Assembly: GCF_008630535.1 (NCBI RefSeq)
Contig: NZ_VWPH01000014.1
Span: forward strand, 124,001-188,000
Origin: Saccharopolyspora hirsuta
GTDB taxonomy: Bacteria; Actinomycetota; Actinomycetes; Mycobacteriales; Pseudonocardiaceae
DNA length: 64,000 nucleotides
Direction of reading: 5' to 3'
Positions 7,129-14,600 of this stretch are shown in pieces; position 1 is the stretch's first letter, and each line of letters begins with the position of its first letter. The notes beneath the pieces were generated by a model. It was not told the DNA's origin. It worked only from the letters and a program-made list of their open reading frames with translations, and made no database searches. The position numbers were made by a program, and so were the translations under genes.

Positions 7129-7938
7129 CTACTCGGGTTGGCAGGTGGGGCACCAGTAGAGCTTGCGGCCGGAGAGGTCCGCGGTGGCGATCGGGGTTCC
7201 GCAGATCAGGCAGGGCATGGACGCCCGGCGGTAGACGTAGACCTCGCCGCCGTGCCGGTCCTGGCGCGGGGCGCGTCCGGTGACCTCGGGCAGGTGCTCC
7301 GGGCGCACGGTGTCGATGCGGCCCACCCGGACCCCGTCGGCCATCAGCTCGACCAGGTCCGCCCAGATCAGGTCCCACTGCTCGCGGGCGAGGTCGCGGC
7401 CCGGCGTGTACGGCGGGATGCCGTGCCGGAACAGCACCTCGGCCCGGTAGACGTTGCCGACCCCGGCCAGCACCTTCTGGTCCAGCAGCAGCGCCGCGAT
7501 GCTCGTGCGGGAGCGGGAGATCCGCGCCCACGCGCGCTCCGGATCGGCGTCCGCGCGCAGCGGGTCCGGGCCGAGCCGGGCCCGCAGCGCCGCGACCTCG
7601 TCACCGGTCAGCAGCTCGCAGGCGGTCGGGCCACGCAGATCGGTCCAGTGCGTCTTGCCGATGATCCGCATCCGCACCTGGCCGCGCGGTTCGGCCACCG
7701 GCAGCTCGGACTCGCTGAAGGTGCCGTACAGCCCGAGGTGGACGTGGACGATCCGGTCCGGGCCGTAGTGGTGGAACAGGTGCTTGCCGTGCGCCTCGGC
7801 GCGCTCCAGCACCGAGCCGTCGAGCAGCGAAGCGCTCGCGGCGAAGCGCCCCTGCGGGCTGCCGACCCGGACCCGCGTCCCGGCGAACAGCTCGTCGTGC
7901 ACCCCGGCGAGCCGGTGCAGGGTGTGACCTTCGGGCAT
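7129..7938 (-). CDS. nei: Fpg/Nei family DNA glycosylase (Nei1-like)
   Basis: A 269-residue base-excision repair glycosylase/AP lyase. It begins MPEGHTLHR, where the Pro2-Glu3 pair forms the catalytic N-terminus of Nei-type enzymes; it contains the helix-two-turn-helix segment DQKVLAGVGNVYRAEVLF and ends with a zinc finger (CLIC then CPTC, about 20 residues apart). The protein excises oxidised pyrimidines or purines. It is the last gene of a minus-strand group with rpiB and a small membrane protein, matching the Rv2464c-Rv2465c pairing in M. tuberculosis. A GAGGAAG site lies about 10 bases before the ATG. Confidence 0.93.
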   Translation of the reverse strand: MPEGHTLHRLAGVHDELFAGTRVRVGSPQGRFAASASLLDGSVLERAEAHGKHLFHHYGPDRIVHVHLGLYGTFSESELPVAEPRGQVRMRIIGKTHWTDLRGPTACELLTGDEVAALRARLGPDPLRADADPERAWARISRSRTSIAALLLDQKVLAGVGNVYRAEVLFRHGIPPYTPGRDLAREQWDLIWADLVELMADGVRVGRIDTVRPEHLPEVTGRAPRQDRHGGEVYVYRRASMPCLICGTPIATADLSGRKLYWCPTCQPE

Positions 7939-7969
7939 GTGGGGGTCTTCCTCGTGGTCCTCGGGCCGC

Positions 7970-8284
7970 TCAGGCGATGATCCACAGCGTGACCGAATCC
8001 GCGAGGTAGGCCAGCACGCACCACAGCGCGATGTGCAGGCCGCGGCGGACCGGCCGGTCGCGGCGCCGGAACGCGAACCCGGCGATCAGGGAGAGGATCA
8101 GCGCCAGGACCGCGCCGACGGTCAGCCACAGGCCGATGCCGAGGGCGCAGTCCGGAGCGGGGCAGAACGCCTCCACCAGGGTGGGCGAGAGCGCTCGCTG
8201 CCCGAAGAAGAGCACCAGCACGCCGACCGCCGTCGCCGCCACCGCGACCAGCGGTGTCGGGACTGCGCGGCGTGCCGGTGCCAT
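7970..8284 (-). CDS. Small membrane protein, three helices
   Basis: A 104-residue protein with three hydrophobic segments (about residues 10-28, 48-70 and 83-103), a Cys pair in the first loop (FCPAPDC) and an arginine-rich cytoplasmic loop (RRRDRPVRR). Family not recognised. It starts 3 bases after the rpiB stop and is followed 31 bases later by nei, so the three genes are probably co-transcribed. Confidence 0.7.
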   Translation of the reverse strand: MAPARRAVPTPLVAVAATAVGVLVLFFGQRALSPTLVEAFCPAPDCALGIGLWLTVGAVLALILSLIAGFAFRRRDRPVRRGLHIALWCVLAYLADSVTLWIIA

Positions 8285-8287
8285 CGG

Positions 8288-8758
8288 TCAGTTGCCGGGC
8301 AGCGCCGGGGGCTGGCCGGTCTTCTCGTACTCGGTGAGCAGGTCGATCCGCCGCTGGTGGCGGCCGCCCTCGAACTCGGTGGTCAGGAACGCCTCGACGA
8401 TCTGCTCGGCCTCCTCGACGGTGTGCATCCGCGCACCGACACCGGCCAGCAGCGCGTTGTTGTGCTGGCGGGCGAGCTTGGCCGTCTCGACGCTCCAGGT
8501 CAGCGCGGCGCGGGCGCCGGGGACCTTGTTCGCGGCGATCTGCTCGCCGTTGCCGGAGCCGCCGAGGACCAGCCCGAGGCTGCCCTCGTCGGCGACGACG
8601 CGGCGGGCGGTCTCGACGCAGAACGGCGGGTAGTCGTCCTGGGCGTCGTACTCCGCGGGACCGATGTCGGTCACTTCGTGACCCTTGTCGGTCAGCCACT
8701 TGACGAGGTGGTTCTTGAGTTCGTAGCCAGCGTGGTCGGAACCGATGTAAACGCGCAC
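8288..8758 (-). CDS. rpiB: Ribose-5-phosphate isomerase B
   Basis: A 156-residue enzyme of the non-oxidative pentose phosphate pathway that interconverts ribose 5-phosphate and ribulose 5-phosphate. It has the RpiB/LacAB signature: VRVYIGSDHAGYELK at the N-terminus, the GGSGNGEQIAANK active-site loop with the glutamate that replaces the E. coli-type cysteine in actinobacterial enzymes, and NNALLAGVGAR. The GTG at 8758 is chosen because it places the first strand exactly where the family starts; the frame is open 20 codons further upstream. It heads the rpiB/membrane protein/nei group, and its upstream spacer carries a dispersed 105-nt repeat. Confidence 0.93.
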   Translation of the reverse strand: MRVYIGSDHAGYELKNHLVKWLTDKGHEVTDIGPAEYDAQDDYPPFCVETARRVVADEGSLGLVLGGSGNGEQIAANKVPGARAALTWSVETAKLARQHNNALLAGVGARMHTVEEAEQIVEAFLTTEFEGGRHQRRIDLLTEYEKTGQPPALPGN

Positions 8759-8797
8759 GTGGGCAGTCTGACAGAACCGCCTCGCCGGGATTGACAG

Positions 8798-8902
8798 CCC
8801 CGCCTCTCCGCGATTCACAGTGGTGGTTGCGCGTGGGGATGAGCTCGCGTTTTCGGGGTTTCTTGTGGCTGAGTTGCGTCACGTTCCCCTGAGGTGCGGT
8901 TG
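8798..8902. repeat. Dispersed 105-nt repeat, copy A
   Basis: Matches 49331-49434. Shared blocks are CCCGCCTCTCCGCGATTC at the left, TTCTTGTGGCTGAGTTGCG in the middle and CCCCTGAGGTGCGGTTG at the right. It lies 40 bases upstream of the rpiB start. Part of it is echoed again just to the right: ACAGTGGTGGTTG and CTCGCGTTTTC recur in the same order at 8920-8960. Confidence 0.8.
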
Positions 8903-9026
8903 GGCAGGGCTCGAGTTGCGACAGTGGTGGTTGTCTCTGGATCGATCTCGCGTTTTCAAGATCGCGCCTCGTGGTTCCGCGAGGTTTGATCACTGCTCGG
9001 GTTTCTTTCTGGATACGCTTCCGGGC

Positions 9027-9704
9027 ATGGCCAGCGTGGATGTGCACGTGGACTGGGGGTTGCCGGGGCTTCGGGCGATGTCGGGCTTCCCCGTTCTGGT
9101 GGTTGTCGACGTGCTCTCGTTCTGCACCGCTGCGGACCTCGCGGTCGCTCGCGGGGCTCGGGTTCTGCCCATGCGGTCGCGGTACGACGCGACTCCGGAG
9201 GGTGTTGTGCTGGCTTGGGCTCGTCATCGCGAGCGGTGGTCGTTGAGCCCGTCGTCGCTTCTGATGCTCACCGCGGGTGTGCGGCTGGGGCTTCCGTCTC
9301 CGAACGGCGCGACGTTGTGCGCCGCTGCTTCGGGCTCGACCGTGTTCGCCGGGTGTCTGCGCAATGCCGATGCTGTGGCCGAAGCCGCGGCGCGCGTTGG
9401 TGGGCCGGTCGGCGTGGTCGCGGGTGGGGAGCGCCGTGATGACGAGCTGCGGCCCGCGATCGAGGACCTGCTCGGCGCGGGCGCGATCGTCTCCGCGCTG
9501 TCCGGCCGCCGGTCCCCTGAGGCCGAGCTCGCGGCCGCCGCATTCCGCAGCGTGCGGGACGACATCAGCTCGCTGCTCGCGGATTGCGAGTCCGGTCGGG
9601 AGCTGGCCGAGATGGGATTCGCGCACGACGTGGCTCTGGCCGCTGAGGTGAACAGCAGCCGTACCGCGCCGGTGCTGCGCGACGGTTTTCTGGAAGCCGC
9701 ATGA
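9027..9704 (+). CDS. 2-phosphosulfolactate phosphatase (ComB) family
   Basis: A 225-residue protein of the ComB phosphatase family, whose archetype removes phosphate from 2-phosphosulfolactate in coenzyme M synthesis. In actinobacteria, which lack coenzyme M synthesis as such, the substrate is unknown. Family motifs are VVVDVLSFCTA near residue 25, LPSPNGATLC near 90 and the GGERRDDELRPAIEDLLGAGAI block near 135-160. ATG 9027 is chosen because homology begins there; the open frame extends upstream into repeat sequence. Its stop overlaps the ATG of the next gene by four bases (ATGA), so the two are translationally coupled. Confidence 0.8.
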   Translation: MASVDVHVDWGLPGLRAMSGFPVLVVVDVLSFCTAADLAVARGARVLPMRSRYDATPEGVVLAWARHRERWSLSPSSLLMLTAGVRLGLPSPNGATLCAAASGSTVFAGCLRNADAVAEAAARVGGPVGVVAGGERRDDELRPAIEDLLGAGAIVSALSGRRSPEAELAAAAFRSVRDDISSLLADCESGRELAEMGFAHDVALAAEVNSSRTAPVLRDGFLEAA

Positions 9705-10489
9705 GCTGGCACGAGGTCGGCGCTGGCGTGTTCGTGCGGCGGTACGCCGAGCTTGATCTGTCCGTCGGTTTGGTGGTCGGGGCCGAGTCCGCGCTGGTCA
9801 TCGACACTCGTGGGGATCGCGTGCAGGGGGCTGAGCTGGCCGCTGCGGTTCGGGGGATCACCGCGCTGCCCTGGCAGGTCGTGATCACGCACGGGCACTT
9901 CGACCACTGCTTCGGGACCAGCGCTTTCCTGCCCGCTCCGGTCTGGGCGCACGAGCGCTGCGCCGGGTTCCTGGCCTCTACCGCTGACCAGCAGCGGGCT
10001 GAGTGGGTTGCGCACTACCGGCGCGAAGGCGCCGACGACATCGCCGATGCGCTGGCCGGGTCGACTGCGGACCGGCCGGACCACCTGGTGTCGGATCGGG
10101 TCGACGTCGACCTGGGAGGGCGCGTCGCGCAGCTGCGCCACCCCGGGCTCGGGCACACCGATCACGACCTGATCGTCGCGGTTCCCGACGCCGGGGTCGT
10201 GTTCGCCGGGGATCTGGTCGAGCAGGGCGCCCCACCGGACTTCGGCGACTCGTACCCGGAGTGCTGGCCTTCCGCGGTGGACGGCATCCTCGCGCTCTCG
10301 CCCGCCGTCGTCGTGCCCGGCCACGGCGAACCCGTCACCTCGGACTTCGTGCGCACCCAGCGCGCCGAGCTCGCCGCGATCGCCGAGCTCTGCCTCGCTC
10401 ACCGGCTCGGGGAGCTGACGCTGGAGCAAGCGCTCCGCCGCTCGCCCTACCCCGCGGACACCACGCGGACCGCGCTGGCCCGCTCCTGA
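9701..10489 (+). CDS. MBL-fold metallohydrolase
   Basis: A 262-residue metallo-beta-lactamase-fold hydrolase. The metal-binding motif THGHFDH lies near residue 67, with further ligands expected at HTDHD (about 152), GDLVE (about 170) and GHGEP (about 208). The substrate is unknown; the class includes thioesterases, lactonases and phosphodiesterases. It overlaps the ComB-like gene by 4 bases, suggesting a common pathway. Confidence 0.85.
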   Translation: MSWHEVGAGVFVRRYAELDLSVGLVVGAESALVIDTRGDRVQGAELAAAVRGITALPWQVVITHGHFDHCFGTSAFLPAPVWAHERCAGFLASTADQQRAEWVAHYRREGADDIADALAGSTADRPDHLVSDRVDVDLGGRVAQLRHPGLGHTDHDLIVAVPDAGVVFAGDLVEQGAPPDFGDSYPECWPSAVDGILALSPAVVVPGHGEPVTSDFVRTQRAELAAIAELCLAHRLGELTLEQALRRSPYPADTTRTALARS

Positions 10490-10732
10490 CGGGCATTCCG
10501 GCCGAAACGGTCACCGGCGCTGTTCAGTTGATCACAGCTCCGCCGGGCCGAACCCGCGCGAAAACCCGGCACAACGCTCAGAAGCTCCCGAAACCACTGA
10601 TCCGACCGCCTTTTTCGCTAGGCCGTTCAGAGTCATTTCGGCCACCTCCGGCACCGATCCGATAACGCGAACGTCATTCTTCTCTAAACGCGCCCGCGCT
10701 CGCGGCGGGCGAAGGACGGGTGGAAGGCGAAC

Positions 10733-11308
10733 ATGTCGGGACGGGACGACTTCGAGGCCGGTCGCCAGGACCTGGCCGCGCGCAACGCCGCACTGCGGGA
10801 CCAGATCGACAACATGCTCTCCGACCTGCGGCGCCGCACCGCCGGGATCCAGGAGAAGCAGGAGGCCGCCGCGCGCCAGACCGTCGAGATCGCCTCGGAC
10901 GACGGCATGGTGACCGTCCGGGTGGACGCCACCGGCACGCTGCAGGAACTCGCCCTGTCCCCGAAGGCGTTCGAGCGCACCACCCCCGAGAAGCTGGCCC
11001 GCACCATCACCAGCGTGATCCGCGAGGCCTCGGGCACCGCCCAGCGGCAGCTGCAGTCCGAGTTCGCGCCGCTGGCCGACGTCTCCGACGTCCCGGAGGT
11101 CCCCGGAGTGCCGTCGCTGGCCGGGCTGCTGCGCCAGGGCCCGCTGGTCGAGCCGCCCGACCCCGACGCGGAGCGCCGCCAGCGGCGCGAGGACGACTCC
11201 GCCGCCCCGTCCGGCAACCGGTCGCAGCCGCCGCAGGTGCGCACCAAGCCGGACGAGGAGTGGGACGACTGGGACTGGGACGGCAACCGCCGAGGGGGCC
11301 GCCGATGA
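10733..11308 (+). CDS. YbaB/EbfC-like protein of ESX effector locus
   Basis: A 191-residue protein with an N-terminal helix that is probably coiled coil (about 10-50), a YbaB/EbfC-type beta segment (TVEIASDDGMVTVRVDATG, about 50-70) and a helix-rich middle, followed by a disordered acidic Arg/Asp/Trp-rich tail ending DWDWDGNRRGGRR. YbaB-like proteins of this type often stand first in actinobacterial WXG100/toxin operons, where their job is unknown (chaperone or nucleoid-like DNA binding are possibilities). It shares ATGA with the next gene. The ATG follows GAAGG. Confidence 0.75.
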   Translation: MSGRDDFEAGRQDLAARNAALRDQIDNMLSDLRRRTAGIQEKQEAAARQTVEIASDDGMVTVRVDATGTLQELALSPKAFERTTPEKLARTITSVIREASGTAQRQLQSEFAPLADVSDVPEVPGVPSLAGLLRQGPLVEPPDPDAERRQRREDDSAAPSGNRSQPPQVRTKPDEEWDDWDWDGNRRGGRR

Positions 11309-11634
11309 GCGACCAGATGCGGATGCAGCCGGAGGAGGTCCGCACCGGCGGCAAGAAGATCGGCGACTCCGGCGACGACCTCGAGCAGGTGCTGACCACG
11401 CTGAAGTCCGCGCTGGACGCCGAGGGCGAGTGCTGGGGCGCGGACGAGGCCGGGCAGAACTTCGCCAAGGACTACACCCAGGGCCGCGACAGCGTCTTCG
11501 ACAGCCTGAAGAAGGTCGTCAAGGCTCTCGGCGACATCGACGACAACCTCAAGGCCACCGCCGACGACACCGAGTCCAGCGACGCCAGGTCGGCCGAGGA
11601 CATCGGCAAGTCCGGCTCCGGCATGCCCTCGTAG
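11305..11634 (+). CDS. WXG100-like (ESX secretion) small protein
   Basis: A 109-residue helical protein. Two predicted helices flank the turn ECWGADEAGQNF at about residue 46, a WXG-type hinge (Trp-Gly) as in WXG100 proteins and their effector-linked variants. The tail is Ser/Asp/Gly-rich and probably unfolded. Such proteins pair with effectors for export by the type VII (ESX) pathway. It is translationally coupled to the YbaB-like gene upstream (ATGA) and stops 14 bases before the toxin GTG, so the three are almost certainly one operon. Confidence 0.75.
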   Translation: MSDQMRMQPEEVRTGGKKIGDSGDDLEQVLTTLKSALDAEGECWGADEAGQNFAKDYTQGRDSVFDSLKKVVKALGDIDDNLKATADDTESSDARSAEDIGKSGSGMPS

Positions 11635-11648
11635 GGAGTGGATGTTTC

Positions 11649-14600
11649 GTGAGCATCGAGATGCCCGACGAGGTCAAGTGGCTGCTGCCGATCGTGGTCG
11701 GCGAGTCGTGGCCCGAGGGCGACGAGGACGCCATGCGCCGCATGGCCGACGCGTGGCGCGCGGCCGCGGACGGGATCGCGAACGTCAACACGGCTGCGAA
11801 CCAGGGCGCCGAGCAGGCCAAGGGCGCGATGGAGGGGCAGACCTCCGAAGCGTTCGCCAAGCTGTGGAAGGACATCGGCGACGGCGGCGAAGCCGCGCTG
11901 CCGAAGCTGAAGGAGGCCTGCGAGAAGCTCGCCAAGGCCTGCGACGACGCCGCCCTGGACGTCGAGCACACCAAGCTGACCATCATCGCCTCGCTGATCG
12001 CGCTGGCCATCCAGATCGCGGCGATGATCGCGGCCGCACCGGTCACCTTCGGCGCCTCCACCGCGGGCGTCGCCGCCGCGCAGGCGGTCACCCGCACCGT
12101 GGTCATGACGATCTTCCGGCAGCTCGTCATGAGCATCCTGAAGAACGTCGCCATCGAGATCGCCACCTCGCTGGCGATCGAGTTCGCGGTGCAGGGCGTG
12201 CAGATCGCCTCCGGTGAGCGCGACGGCTTCGACGGCGGGAAGTTCAAGGACGCGGCCATCTCCGGAGCCATCGGCGGCGCCGTGGGCGGCGTGTTCGAGG
12301 GCGTCGGCAAGTCGGTCGGCAAGCAGGCGGGCGAGGCCGTCGGCGACGCCGCAGGCGGAGCGGCCACCACCGCGGGCCGGACGGCGGGCAACGCGGCGGG
12401 CGAAGCCGCTGGCGAAGCGGCGGAGAACGCCGCGACGGCGCTCGGCAAGACGGCGCTGAAGGAAGGCGCCCTCGGCGCCGCCGAAGGCGCGGTCGGCAGC
12501 GCGGCGGAGCAGCTGATCACCGAGGGCAAGCTCGACTGGGAGGACGTCGGCAAGGGAGCGCTGTCCGGCGGCGTGACCGGCGCCGGGATGGGCGCGGGCG
12601 GCGAAGCCCTCGGCCGAGCGGGCAACGTCGACGTCCCCGACACCAGCGGCATCGGCGACACCGGCGGGACGGGTTCTGGCGGCGACGGCGGCACGGGCTC
12701 GGGTGGCGATGGTGGCACCGGGTCTGGTGGCGACGGCGGCACGGGCTCCGGCGGCGACGGTGGCACCGGCTCCAGCACGGACCCGTCGTCGAGCACGAGT
12801 TCCGGCGACCAGGGTTCCGGGACGGATGGCGGGCCTTCCGGCCGGTCCGGCACGGGTTCCGGCGGTGACGGCAGCAGCGGGACCGGCGGCACCGGCGGAG
12901 ACTCCGGCTCGGGATCCGGTGGTTCCGGCGGCGTGTCGACGGCGGGCCACGGCGGTGGCGACGGCGGCACCGGCTCCACCTCGTCGCACGGCGGAACGTC
13001 GGGCGGCGGGAACGACTCCACGACGGGCAGCACCGGTTCCTCGCACAGCAGCGGCGACTCGCCGGGAGGCGGATCGAATTCGTTTTCCTCCCAAGGTGAT
13101 TCGCCGCGCTCGGACGCACCGTCCCCGTCCGGCGGATCAGGCCAGTCCCATGTGGACACCAGCTCGCACGGCTCCGGCGACGGCGGCCCGGCTCCGCGCA
13201 GCTCCACACCGGACACCAGCGGCGTGAGCCACACGTCCAGCGCCGACTCGCCGAACAGCGGCGGAACGTCGCACACCACGTCGAGCGATTCCCCGTCCAG
13301 CAGCGGAAATCCCGGCTCCGGATCAGGTGGGACAACGCCCAGTGGCGGCGGCACGCCGCACGGCGGTGGAGGCGTCGGTGGCGGAGTCCCGCACGGCGGC
13401 GGTGGCGGTGGCGGCATCCCGCACGGCGGCGGAGGAGCTGGCGGCGGCATCCCGCAGGGCGGCGGCTCGGGAGGCGGAATCCCGACCACGGGCGGCGGGA
13501 CCTCGCACGGCGGAGGAACGCAGCCCGACACGAGCAGTTCCCCGAACACCCCGGCCAGCACCACCTCGTCCAACGTGGACGCTCCGGCGGCTACGGCTCC
13601 GGGGTCGGCCGGACCGGTGCCGACGCCTACCGCGCCTCGCGGCGACCAGACCGGCTCCGCCAGCGGCGGAGCGGCGGGCGGTGGCGCGATGGGCGGCATG
13701 GCCGGAGGCGCTGCCGGTGCCCCCGGCGGCACACCGACCGGCGGCGGCAGCCGCCCGGGCTCGGGAGGCAGCTGGACCGGAACCCCGGGCACCCCAGGTG
13801 CGGCGGCCCGCCCGGCTGGCGGCGACGCGGGACCGCGCCCGGACTCCGGCCGCCCGGGCGCCCGCCCGACCGACGCGGCACCGCGCGGATCGACAACACC
13901 GAACGCCCCATCCCGCCCGCACAACGCCCCACCGGGGCAGGGCGGCCCCGGGGTGCCACCCCAGCGCACTCCGAGCAACGGACCAGCACACCCGTCGCAG
14001 AACCCCAACGGCCCGAGCGCCCGCCCCGACGGCGGCCCGCGCCCCGACGGGACCACCCCACCGCGACCGGACGGCGGCCCAGCACGCCCTGACGCGGGCA
14101 CTCCACCACGACCCGACGGCACTCCGGGACGACCCGACGCAAGCACACCGCCTCGCCCGGACAGCACCCCAGCACGGCCCGACGCGAGCACACCGCCTCG
14201 CTCAGACGGCGCCCCAGCGCGACCCGACGCCAGCGCTCCCCCGCGCTCAGACGGCACCCCGGCACGACCTGACGCGAGCACTCCACCGCGCCCGGACAGC
14301 ACCCCGGCACGGCCAGATGCGGGCGCTCCGCCACGTCCGGACAGCACCCCGGCACGACCCGACGCGAGCACTCCCCCACGGCAGGACAGCCCGGCTCGCC
14401 CCGACGGCACGGGACCGCGACCGGACGGAATGACCAGGCCCGACGGCACAACAAGCCCAGCCGGGGTCGGCCCGCGGCCGGACGGAACGCCCAACCCCGG
14501 CGGTCCCACCCGCCAGGACGGCACCGGACGTCCGGACACCGCACCTCGCCCGGACGGCACCCGACCGGACCCGACCACCCCGCGTCCCGACGGTGCTCGT

